32,373 nucleotides of DNA from Candidatus Iainarchaeum sp. (GTDB lineage: Archaea; Iainarchaeota; Iainarchaeia; Iainarchaeales; JAAZKV01), in contig JAQVQA010000006.1 of NCBI GenBank assembly GCA_028701835.1, forward strand, positions 1 through 32,373, read 5' to 3'. Position numbers and translations under genes: made by a program. The notes under the pieces were generated by a model. That model saw only the letters and a list, made by a program, of their open reading frames with translations. It did not search any database and had not been told where the DNA came from. This document shows positions 24,659-32,327 of the stretch, one piece after another (positions within the stretch are counted from its first letter, which is position 1; every line of letters starts with the position of its first letter).

Positions 24659-24729
24659 GCAGGGTTAGCAAAGCGGTTATGCGTTCGCCTGCAGAGCGAA
24701 TTAGGGGGGTTCAACTCCCTCACCCTGCT
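24659..24729 (+). tRNA. tRNA-Cys (anticodon GCA)
   Basis: A complete 71-nt cloverleaf. Acceptor GCAGGGT/ACCCTGC, U8, D-stem GCA/TGC with GG in the loop, anticodon stem TTCGC/GCGAA around loop CTGCAGA (anticodon GCA), T-stem GGGGG/CCCTC (one G-U pair) with TTCAACT, discriminator T, which is the usual identity base for tRNA-Cys. CCA is not encoded. It directly follows the hairpin array, whose last stem overlaps bases 24659-24661. Confidence 0.96.
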
Positions 24730-24756
24730 TAATACCCAAAATAAATTTATTAATTT

Positions 24757-24779
24757 AAAAGCCTCTTAACAAGCTTTTT
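24757..24779 (+). terminator. Possible terminator after tRNA-Cys
   Basis: AAAAGC (24757-24762) pairs with GCTTTT (24773-24778) around a 10-base loop. The T-run is part of the stem. The evidence is weak. Confidence 0.3.
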
Positions 24780-24865
24780 AAAGGTTTCATGGGAGAATTA
24801 ATTTACAAAGTGCTTGAAAAAAGCTTTTTTAAAAAAAACAATTTTAATTATAAGTGGTGAGCGAA

Positions 24866-25618
24866 ATGGGATTGAGACCTGCAAAGTGTTACAGAGGAAA
24901 AAAAGTTAGACTAAGAAGAGGAGCAGGTGGACACGCAAGAAGCACTACTGTTCAAAGACCATACACAAGAATAGCAATAAAAGTTCCTAAAAAAAATTAT
25001 ATTGGAGCTTCTCCACAATTAAAAATAAGACAATTTAACATGGGTAACCCATTACTACCATACAATGTAATTGCGGACCTCATATCAAAAGAGAATTGTT
25101 ACATTAGAGACAATGCACTTGAAAGTGTAAGAAGTGGAGTTAATAGAATGCTAGTAAAAGCACTCGGAAAAGATGGTTACTTCATGAAAGTGAGATTATA
25201 TCCTTCACAATTAATGAGAGAAAATAAACAAGCTCAAGGAGCTGGTGCTGATCGTGTTTCCCAAGGAATGACACAACCATTTGGAATACCAATTGGAAGA
25301 TCTGCTAAAGTAAGAAAAGGACAAGCTATTTATAGTGTACTCTGCATGGACACTCAAAAAGATTTAATAAAAAAATGTTTAATGAGAGCAAAATCAAAGT
25401 TGCCTTGCAAGACAATCGTTGAATTCCATTTAGATATTAAAAGTATTGGAACACTACCTTCAAAAGCACAAGAAGATAGAGGAGCAGCAAAAGCAGCAGC
25501 TGATGCAGCAACAGCTAGTGCAGAAGCAGCTAAAACAGCCGAAGCTACAAAAGCTGGTGCAAAAACTCCTGAAAGTGCAGGAAAGACTCCTGTAGCAAAA
25601 TCAGCTGGAAAGAAATAA
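24866..25618 (+). CDS. rpl10e: 50S ribosomal protein L10e with an Ala/Lys-rich tail
   Basis: Archaeal/eukaryotic uL16 (L10e), 250 aa. MGLRPAKCYRGKKVRLRRG is followed by RPYTRIAIKVPKKNYIG, NMGNP and MREN, ending with the core near residue 190. It sits near the peptidyl-transferase centre. The last 55 residues are an Ala/Lys/Thr low-complexity tail absent from typical archaeal proteins of about 170-180 aa. The frame extends to a GTG at 24854, but the ATG at 24866 has GGTGA at 24856-24860 and the family N-terminus. A strong terminator follows. Confidence 0.94.
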   Translation: MGLRPAKCYRGKKVRLRRGAGGHARSTTVQRPYTRIAIKVPKKNYIGASPQLKIRQFNMGNPLLPYNVIADLISKENCYIRDNALESVRSGVNRMLVKALGKDGYFMKVRLYPSQLMRENKQAQGAGADRVSQGMTQPFGIPIGRSAKVRKGQAIYSVLCMDTQKDLIKKCLMRAKSKLPCKTIVEFHLDIKSIGTLPSKAQEDRGAAKAAADAATASAEAAKTAEATKAGAKTPESAGKTPVAKSAGKK

Positions 25619-25632
25619 TAATATTAACTAGA

Positions 25633-25671
25633 GTGAAATGCAAACTCGCATTTCACCTAAACCTTTTTTTT
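25633..25671 (+). terminator. Strong hairpin plus T8 terminator after L10e
   Basis: A perfect 9-bp stem GTGAAATGC/GCATTTCAC (25633-25641 with 25648-25656, 6-base loop) is followed by eight T's at 25664-25671, 15 bp after the L10e stop codon. Confidence 0.75.
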
Positions 25672-25677
25672 AATTCC

Positions 25678-26454
25678 CTAAACTTTTTTAACAAGTTCTG
25701 CTAAATCAATCCACTTATTTTTAACTAATTCTTCTTTTTTGAATTTATTTTTTAACCAAAATATTTTGTATCCACCCGCACTTTGTTTAGAAGCAATTAA
25801 CCTTGCCTTATCTCCAATAACCTCAAGCGCAGCACAATTATCAAGCGCGATTGCAACTCCGCTAGTTTTTTTCATCATCTTCTTCAAACTAATTTCCCTA
25901 TCTTTTTCTTTATTAAAATGAGGACACAAAAGGGCGGGAATAAAATTTAGACATTTTAACTTTATATAATCAGCTTCCTTGTTCTTGAATTTTCTTGAAT
26001 CAGAATTCCCTAACTTAAACCAACAAATTGCACCAGCACTCAAACCCGAGAGAACAATTCCTTTTTCTCTTGCTTTTTCTAATAATTTATCAACACCAAA
26101 CTTTTTCCAAATTTTTAACATTTTCAGAGTATTTCCTCCCCCCACATAAATTATGTCAGAAGAAAGAATCTTCTCTTTAATTTCTTTAAAAGAATAATTT
26201 TGTTTAACTAATAAAAGAGAATCTACTTTACACCCCAACTTTTTTTTAAAATAATTCTCAACAACACTAACATACCCACTTGAATCACTACTTGCGGTCG
26301 GTAAAAAAAGAACTTTAGGTTTTTTCTTGTTTGAAATTTTAATTATTTCTTTATCTATTAAAGTAGTTTCAATAGGATGAAATCCGCCACCTTCTTTAGG
26401 CCTACCAATCTCTCCCCCGCCAATCGCAACTATTTTTTGAATCAATAATCTCAC
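25678..26454 (-). CDS. Peptidase E/cyanophycinase-like (S51) serine hydrolase
   Basis: A class I glutamine-amidotransferase-like fold protein of family S51, 258 aa. Seen: VAIGGGEIG at the N-terminus, YVGGGNTL (103-110), nucleophile elbow GLSAGAICW with Ser139, and a His in LLCPHFN (His179). The family cleaves Asp-X dipeptides (peptidase E) or cyanophycin; which one applies here is not clear. The start is GTG at 26454 (a TTG three codons later, at 26445, has a better-spaced GTGAG). It converges on L10e. Confidence 0.82.
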   Translation of the reverse strand: MRLLIQKIVAIGGGEIGRPKEGGGFHPIETTLIDKEIIKISNKKKPKVLFLPTASSDSSGYVSVVENYFKKKLGCKVDSLLLVKQNYSFKEIKEKILSSDIIYVGGGNTLKMLKIWKKFGVDKLLEKAREKGIVLSGLSAGAICWFKLGNSDSRKFKNKEADYIKLKCLNFIPALLCPHFNKEKDREISLKKMMKKTSGVAIALDNCAALEVIGDKARLIASKQSAGGYKIFWLKNKFKKEELVKNKWIDLAELVKKV

Positions 26455-26559
26455 AACCTACGCTAAAAAGCGCATATTAAATTTGTTTTTTGATTAATAT
26501 AAATCAATATTTTATTTTAATGTAACAAAATATACACTAATTTAAACTTAAAATTAATT

Positions 26560-27168
26560 TTAAGCCAAAGTGGATTCTATTCCAATAACCCCTTTTGAAG
26601 ATATTAATTCAAAACCTTCTCCATCAAAATCAAATTCAATTAAAGCACATTCCTCAACTTCACCAACTTCAAAACCAATTAACTCCCTAAAAATCACTTC
26701 AATTACACACGCGTGAAGAATAAATCCAATGCAGTTAGTTTTATTCTCAAACTCATTTTTTATAATTGAATTAAAAGAATCCGTGATTCTCTTAGCAAAA
26801 TCAAAGTAATTCTCTGATCCACTTACATTATGATAAGGTTTGTTTGATTCATAATCCTCTACTTCATCCAAAAATTTTTCCCTCGCCTCTTTGTGACTCA
26901 AACCCAAAAAAACTCCAAAATCATTCCTCCCCCTAAAATCACTCACACTATGAAGCTCTAGAGGAATTAATTTTTTTATAATCAACCCAGTTTCAAGTGC
27001 ACTTTGAAAAGAACTAGTAAATAATTTTGATAAATTCTTTTTCTTTAACTCGACTCCAAGTTCATGAGCCCTAATCATTCCTTCGTTTGAAAGAGATTCA
27101 TCCCCGACAGAATATTTTTTTAAATTACTATCCATGAAGTTAGGCGAATTAATTAAAACAATCTTCAT
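26560..27168 (-). CDS. Degenerate histidine-phosphatase-like protein
   Basis: A 202-aa protein with the layout of the phosphoglycerate-mutase/histidine phosphatase superfamily: SLSNEGMIRAHELGVELKK, LFTSSFQSALETG, FLGLSHKEAREKF, and FILHACVIEVIFREL. The catalytic RHG motif at the N-terminus is replaced by INSPN after MKIVL, and the Arg of the S..qRA.qTA motif is replaced by Ser. Only the C-terminal His is kept. It is therefore probably not an active phosphatase and may bind a ligand or partner. It is divergent from the PEP synthase gene with 71 bp between. Confidence 0.7.
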   Translation of the reverse strand: MKIVLINSPNFMDSNLKKYSVGDESLSNEGMIRAHELGVELKKKNLSKLFTSSFQSALETGLIIKKLIPLELHSVSDFRGRNDFGVFLGLSHKEAREKFLDEVEDYESNKPYHNVSGSENYFDFAKRITDSFNSIIKNEFENKTNCIGFILHACVIEVIFRELIGFEVGEVEECALIEFDFDGEGFELISSKGVIGIESTLA

Positions 27169-27239
27169 AAAAAAAAACCTTTTATAAAATAAATTAAAAT
27201 CACAATCTTTTTAAACACAAAAATCCTCTTTAATACACT

Positions 27240-29651
27240 ATGCCTATGAAAAATATTCTCTGGTTCAAAGAAATTAATATGCAAAACGTTGCAGAAGCCG
27301 GTGGAAAAGGAGCATCTTTGGGAGAAATGGAACAAAAAGGTTTTCCTGTTCCAACAGGATTTGTTGTTACAAGCGAAGCTTACTTTAATTTCATGAAAGA
27401 AACTAAAATACAAGACAAAATAGTCAAGATGATTGATAGTATTGATGTAGAGAATACTCAACAACTTGAAGAAACAACTGCAAGAGTAAGAAGAATAATT
27501 GAGAATACTCCAATAATTCCAAAAATCAAGGCAGAGATTACAAACAACTACAAACTCCTCTCTATAAATGATGATGCTCTTGTTGCGGTTAGAAGCAGTG
27601 CAACTGCAGAAGACTTACCCGAAGCATCATTTGCAGGACAACAAGAAACTTATTTGAATATTCAAGGTAGTGAAGAAGTTGCTGTTGCAGTTCAAAGATG
27701 CTGGGCATCCCTCTTCACAGCAAGAGCAGTTTATTACAGAAAAAAACAAGGATTTGAAACTGGAAAAGTCGGACTTTGCGCAGTAGTACAAAAAATGATT
27801 GAAAGCGAAGTTAGTGGAATAATGTTCACTGCAGATCCAACTGGAGATGAGAACAAAATAATAATAGAAGCAGGATTTGGACTCGGCGAAACAATTGTCT
27901 CAGGAAGCGTTACACCTGATAATTACGTTGTTGATAAAACAACAATGCAACTCACAAGCAAAAAAATACTAAAACAAGAATGGATGTTAGTGAAAGAAGG
28001 CAAGAATAATATTAAAGTAAATCTTGGTAGAGGAAAAGCAGACGTACAAAAAATGAGTGATGAAAAAATTGTTGAACTTGCAAAAATAGGAAAAGAAATA
28101 GAAGAACACTACAAAAAACCAATGGATATAGAGTGGGCTATGGAAAATAATGTTTTGTACATTGTACAAGCAAGACCAATAACTACTCTAAAAACTAAAA
28201 CAAAAGGTGAGGAAATAATAACTGACGCGACCCCCCTACTTGAAGGGCTACCCGCAGCACCAGGAGTAATAACAGGAATAGTAAGAATTGTTCCAGAAAT
28301 AGATGATATTCAAAGAGTAGAAAAAGGAGATATTCTAGTAACAAAAATGACTTCCCCTTCATGGGTCCCAGTAATGAAAAAAGCAAGCGGAATAATTACT
28401 AACGAAGGAGGAGTTACCTGCCATGCCGCAATCGTTTCAAGAGAACTTCAAATCCCTTGCGTAGTTGGAACCTCAAATGCTACAAAAATTCTAAAAGACG
28501 GGCAAGAAGTTACTATTGATGGTTTTAGTGGAAAAATTTATTCAGGCAAAATAAGCATAGACCACAAAAAAGAAGATATTAAAGTTCTTCACGAAGAAGA
28601 GATTGATAAAATAGAGGAAGGGTTAAGAGAAAAAATTAAAGAGAATGAATCAAAACCAACTATAATAAAAAAAATGATTACAATAGAAACTGATTACGGC
28701 GGAATAAAGTACAAAACCATGTCAAAAGAACAAAAAGAAAAAGAAGAGAAAGAATTAATTGAATTACTAAAAGACTTATCAATTAAAGTAAAAGTTAACG
28801 TAGCACTACCCGACGCAGCAGAAAGTGCTAGCGCAACTAAAGCAGACGGAGTAGGACTCCTAAGAGCAGAGCACATGATTACTTCAAGTGGAATACACCC
28901 TGCAGAGTACATTAGACAAAACAAGGATGTTGAATTAAAAGATAATGTAAAAAAAGGAATTAGAGTAGTTGCTGAAAAATTCTCTGGCCCGGTTTGGTTT
29001 AGAACATTTGATGCGAGAAGCGATGAGTACAAAGAACTAATTGGAGGAGAAAAAGAACCAAAAGAAGAAAACCCAATGATTGGATGGCACGGAATTAGAA
29101 GAGACTTGGATGAGGACCGAATGCTAAAAACTCAACTAGTTGCAATAAAAGAATTATACAAAGAAGGAATAAAAAATGTTGGAGTAATGCTCCCCTTTCT
29201 AATTAGTCTTGAAGAACTAATGGGTGCAAAAAAAATTATGAGAGAAGTTGGACTACCAAGCGAAGTTGAAATAGGAGTAATGATTGAAACACCCGCATCA
29301 GTTTGGATAATAGACGAACTAATTCCACACATTAACTTCGTTTCGTTTGGAACAAACGATTTGACTCAACTAACACTAGGAATTGATAGAAATAATGAGA
29401 GAGTACAAAAAAGCTTTTCCGAACTACACCCCGCAATTTTAAGACAATTAGAATATGTAATAAAAAAATGCAAAGTGGCAGGAGTAACTACAAGTATATG
29501 CGGACAAGCTGCCTCAAATCCAGATATGGTTAAAAAATTAATTTGGTACGGAATAGACTCCGTATCAGCAAACATTGATGCAGTTGAAGAGATTAGAAAA
29601 ATAGTAATAATAGAAGAAAAGAAAAAAATACTTGAGATGTACAAGAAATAG
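27240..29651 (+). CDS. ppsA: Phosphoenolpyruvate synthase
   Basis: Pyruvate, water dikinase: ATP + pyruvate to PEP + AMP + Pi, a gluconeogenic or glycolytic entry step in archaea; 803 aa, full length. Order: ATP-grasp N-domain (GGKGASLGEM, RSSATAEDLPEASFAGQQETYLN region 118-140), swivelling phosphohistidine domain GGVTCHAAIVSREL with His395, and a C-terminal PEP-binding TIM barrel with GFGTNDLTQ-like FVSFGTNDLTQLTLG and SICGQAAS carrying the catalytic Cys. No Shine-Dalgarno site is seen; a TATA-like stretch near 27206-27214 implies a nearly leaderless mRNA. An ATG two codons downstream is an alternative start. Confidence 0.95.
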   Translation: MPMKNILWFKEINMQNVAEAGGKGASLGEMEQKGFPVPTGFVVTSEAYFNFMKETKIQDKIVKMIDSIDVENTQQLEETTARVRRIIENTPIIPKIKAEITNNYKLLSINDDALVAVRSSATAEDLPEASFAGQQETYLNIQGSEEVAVAVQRCWASLFTARAVYYRKKQGFETGKVGLCAVVQKMIESEVSGIMFTADPTGDENKIIIEAGFGLGETIVSGSVTPDNYVVDKTTMQLTSKKILKQEWMLVKEGKNNIKVNLGRGKADVQKMSDEKIVELAKIGKEIEEHYKKPMDIEWAMENNVLYIVQARPITTLKTKTKGEEIITDATPLLEGLPAAPGVITGIVRIVPEIDDIQRVEKGDILVTKMTSPSWVPVMKKASGIITNEGGVTCHAAIVSRELQIPCVVGTSNATKILKDGQEVTIDGFSGKIYSGKISIDHKKEDIKVLHEEEIDKIEEGLREKIKENESKPTIIKKMITIETDYGGIKYKTMSKEQKEKEEKELIELLKDLSIKVKVNVALPDAAESASATKADGVGLLRAEHMITSSGIHPAEYIRQNKDVELKDNVKKGIRVVAEKFSGPVWFRTFDARSDEYKELIGGEKEPKEENPMIGWHGIRRDLDEDRMLKTQLVAIKELYKEGIKNVGVMLPFLISLEELMGAKKIMREVGLPSEVEIGVMIETPASVWIIDELIPHINFVSFGTNDLTQLTLGIDRNNERVQKSFSELHPAILRQLEYVIKKCKVAGVTTSICGQAASNPDMVKKLIWYGIDSVSANIDAVEEIRKIVIIEEKKKILEMYKK

Positions 29652-29706
29652 AAACACTTAAAAAAAAACCAACTAATTTAAACCCTTTTTATTAATTAGT
29701 TAATTT

Positions 29707-30693
29707 ATGCTACAACTAGATTTAACTAACTCAATCAAATCCATTAAAAAGATTAAAGCTAAGAACATTCTCTTACAAATCCCAGAAGGACTAAAAACTA
29801 AAGTTGAGGGAATAATTAACGAACTAAAAGAAAATGGACTAAATGTAATAACTTCAATGGATCCCTGTTATGGAGCATGCGATATTAAACAAAGCGAAGC
29901 AAAGCAAATGAATTGCGATGCAATACTACACTTAGGACACACAAAATTTGTTGAAAAAAGTTCAATCCCAATAGTTTACGTTCCACTAAAATATGATTTA
30001 GGAGATAGGTTTGAGAGAATTACAAAAATAATTATTGAATATTTAAAAGACGAAGAAATTAGTGAAGTAGGATTAACTACTACTGCACAATTCTTAGGAT
30101 ATTTACCAGAACTTAAAAAAGAACTTGTTGGCGAAAAAATTAAATGCATTATTGGAAAAGGAAAAAGAGTAGAAGACGGGCAAGTCTTGGGTTGTAATTA
30201 TTCAAGCGCACAAATAAAAGCTCAAACTATTATTTACTTAGGAGATGGATTATTCCACCCCCTAGGAATTCATTTCTCAACTCAAAAAAATGTGATAATT
30301 GCAAACCCCTTAATTCTCGAAATAAATACTTTAAATGAAGAAAAAGACAAATTCATTAGACAAAGAATTTTACTAATTGAACAAGCAAAAAACGCTAAAG
30401 AATACGCAATACTAGTTACTACAAAAGAAGGACAAAACAGAATCACCAAAGCTTTGAAAATAAAAAAAGATTTAGAGAAAGCAGGAAAGAAAGCAAAAAT
30501 ATACTCAATGGATTTTATTTCACAAGAATCACTCCTTGGAATTAACGCAGAGGCATTCATTAATACTGCTTGCCCAAGAATCTCAATTGATGATTACTTT
30601 AATTACAAAAAACCCATAATAAATTACACTGAAGTTGATTACATGCTCAAAAAGAAAAGTTATGATAAATTTAATTTAGCGATTGTTTACTGA
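29707..30693 (+). CDS. dph2: Diphthamide synthase Dph2 (radical 3-amino-3-carboxypropyl transferase)
   Basis: A [4Fe-4S] enzyme that cleaves SAM and transfers the 3-amino-3-carboxypropyl group to a His of EF2, the first step of diphthamide formation; 328 aa. The three cluster cysteines are present: Cys58 in DPCYGACD, Cys163 in VLGCNYSSA, and Cys289 in NTACPRIS, one in each repeated domain. Archaeal Dph2 acts as a homodimer. No other diphthamide gene is in the window. Confidence 0.94.
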   Translation: MLQLDLTNSIKSIKKIKAKNILLQIPEGLKTKVEGIINELKENGLNVITSMDPCYGACDIKQSEAKQMNCDAILHLGHTKFVEKSSIPIVYVPLKYDLGDRFERITKIIIEYLKDEEISEVGLTTTAQFLGYLPELKKELVGEKIKCIIGKGKRVEDGQVLGCNYSSAQIKAQTIIYLGDGLFHPLGIHFSTQKNVIIANPLILEINTLNEEKDKFIRQRILLIEQAKNAKEYAILVTTKEGQNRITKALKIKKDLEKAGKKAKIYSMDFISQESLLGINAEAFINTACPRISIDDYFNYKKPIINYTEVDYMLKKKSYDKFNLAIVY

Positions 30694-30713
30694 ATAAAAA
30701 TAAGCACAAGTAA

Positions 30714-31064
30714 TTAACTTCTTTTATAACCAAATTTTCTCTCATAATCCTTGTGGGTTATCCACTCCAACAAAACAGAAACTATTTCAATGCTATTTCC
30801 TCTTATAGTATACAACAATCTCCACCCGTTAGGCAAATCATATTTCCACAAGTTTTTAATATTATATTTTTGAATATATTCTTTAGGCCATAATTTTGAT
30901 GGAACTCTAAGTCCTGCTTGCTCATTTTTTTCTAAATCATCCATCGCCCTATTAAGATAATTAGCTAACTCAATATCTTCATTTTTACCACTTTTTAATT
31001 TATTAAAAGACTCTTTTAATTCCGATTCAATAAAACCAATTTTTTTTAAACGCTCACAGCTCAT
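30714..31064 (-). CDS. RelE/ParE-superfamily toxin-like protein
   Basis: A 116-aa protein. The C-terminal half, with LWKYDLPNGWRLLYTIRGNSIEIVSVLLEWITHKDYERKFGY, has the compact beta-sheet pattern and the H.DYER end of RelE/YafQ-type mRNA interferases. The N-terminal half is helical. Its ATG overlaps the stop of the winged-helix gene upstream (ATGA), so the two are coupled as in toxin-antitoxin pairs. Toxicity is inferred, not seen. Confidence 0.75.
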   Translation of the reverse strand: MSCERLKKIGFIESELKESFNKLKSGKNEDIELANYLNRAMDDLEKNEQAGLRVPSKLWPKEYIQKYNIKNLWKYDLPNGWRLLYTIRGNSIEIVSVLLEWITHKDYERKFGYKRS

Positions 31065-31342
31065 CTCCCAATCAACCCCTTACCTTTCAATTCTTCAATC
31101 AATAAAGGATCCCAAATCCAAACAATTTCTTTATTATTTGTAATAAGAATTTTTCCCGAATATTCCAAATAATCAAGGGTAGTCATAAAAGTTTGCCACA
31201 TTACTTTCTTTGGAAGCGACAACCAAATTTGTCTTACAGTTTTATCGCCTTTAGAATTTTCAATTGCTTCTTCAATCATTAAAACAGTATCAAGAGTAGG
31301 ATAACGAAGAACCTCAGATTTAAATTCAAACTTAGAATACAT
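31061..31342 (-). CDS. Winged-helix protein, candidate antitoxin
   Basis: A 93-aa protein with a winged-helix pattern: TLDTVLMIEEAIENSKGDKTVRQIWLSLPKKVMWQTFMTTLDYLEYSGKILITNN (shown as region 20-75), ending IWDPLLIEELKGKGL. The frame extends upstream to a TTG at 31360, but a TATA box at 31364-31372 puts the transcript start close to the ATG at 31342, so a leaderless start there is chosen (an ATG at 31351 is an alternative). It overlaps the RelE-like gene by 4 bp. A winged-helix antitoxin is not the common partner of RelE. Confidence 0.65.
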   Translation of the reverse strand: MYSKFEFKSEVLRYPTLDTVLMIEEAIENSKGDKTVRQIWLSLPKKVMWQTFMTTLDYLEYSGKILITNNKEIVWIWDPLLIEELKGKGLIGR

Positions 31343-31352
31343 AGAAAACATG

Positions 31353-31372
31353 TATATCAAATGATATATAAA
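31353..31372 (-). promoter_or_regulatory. Promoter with an overlapping palindromic operator candidate
   Basis: The inverted repeat TATATCA-AA-TGATATA (31353-31368) overlaps the TATA box TTTATATAT (31364-31372, minus strand) of the winged-helix/RelE pair. A bound repressor would block TBP, as in autoregulated toxin-antitoxin operons. Confidence 0.55.
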
Positions 31373-31466
31373 CCTTTTCTTTAAATAAACTCTTTAAAAA
31401 ACAAAACTAAACAACATATTTTCGTTAAAAAATAATTGAAAAATAATAAAAAAAAATTAAACAAAA

Positions 31467-32327
31467 TTACTCTTCCACTTCTTCATTATTCAACGGATTT
31501 GGATTTGATTCTGTTCTAACAATTGTTCCTCTAAATTCATTTCCTCTTACACAATTCTTAAAATTATTCAAATCCTCCCCACTAACAAAAAAAGATTTAA
31601 TTTTACTTCTATTAATTATTGCAGCAGCGTGAGCATCAACAAAAGTATGAGCTCCAGGTTTTGAAGCCTGTGCTTTCAATAGAGAAACCATTTTCACATG
31701 AGTTAGTTCTTTATACATCTTAGCATTAGGTTCTTTATTTGGATCTGCACTGTAAATCCCATCAACGTTACTAAGATTAATAAATTCAGCATTCATCATT
31801 TCTGCAATTATGGCAGCAACTGAATCAGTAGTTTGGCCAGGAGTAGTACCCCCATAAACAGGGGTTTTACCTAAAAGTAAGACATTATCTGCTTGTTTTG
31901 GGTCAATAAGCACCTCTTTCCAAGCATTATCAATAATATGAGTAAATAATAGAGCATTTGCTCTTGTAATTTGAATAGCTACCTCATCCAAGTCAAAGTT
32001 ATTTGCCCCAAGGGCTTTTGCTCCTGCTTGATATGCTCTTGCAATCCTACCCCCGCCCACAACTATTACAAATTCAAATCCTTCCCTCTTCAACTCATTA
32101 ATTGCTTCACAAAACTTAGCAATCTTGGGTGCCCTTAATTTGTCACTAAAAAAAACACTACCACCCACACTTAAAACAAACGTTCTATTCTTTGGAGCAT
32201 AACTTGAGTTAGACGAATAAGAATTTGAATTAGGAGAATACTCCCCCTCACCCAAACTTGATTCTTGAGAACTACTCTTGGAATCACTCTTTGGAGTACC
32301 ATCAAACTTTTCAAACAAATCAAACAT
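31467..32327 (-). CDS. pyrH: UMP kinase (archaeal) with a Ser-rich N-terminal extension
   Basis: An amino-acid-kinase-fold UMP kinase, UMP to UDP, 286 aa. Seen: FVLSVGGSVFFSDKL at the start of the kinase domain, VVGGGRIAR, PVYGGTTPGQTTDSVAA, LSNVDGIYSADP. The C-terminal region (PGAHTFVDAHAAAIINRSKIKSF) is typical of archaeal PyrH. About 47 residues of Ser/Asn/Glu-rich sequence precede the kinase domain, so the chain is longer than the usual 220-230. The frame runs to an ATG at 32342, but the ATG at 32327 has GGAGAGG just upstream and is preferred. Confidence 0.9.
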   Translation of the reverse strand: MFDLFEKFDGTPKSDSKSSSQESSLGEGEYSPNSNSYSSNSSYAPKNRTFVLSVGGSVFFSDKLRAPKIAKFCEAINELKREGFEFVIVVGGGRIARAYQAGAKALGANNFDLDEVAIQITRANALLFTHIIDNAWKEVLIDPKQADNVLLLGKTPVYGGTTPGQTTDSVAAIIAEMMNAEFINLSNVDGIYSADPNKEPNAKMYKELTHVKMVSLLKAQASKPGAHTFVDAHAAAIINRSKIKSFFVSGEDLNNFKNCVRGNEFRGTIVRTESNPNPLNNEEVEE

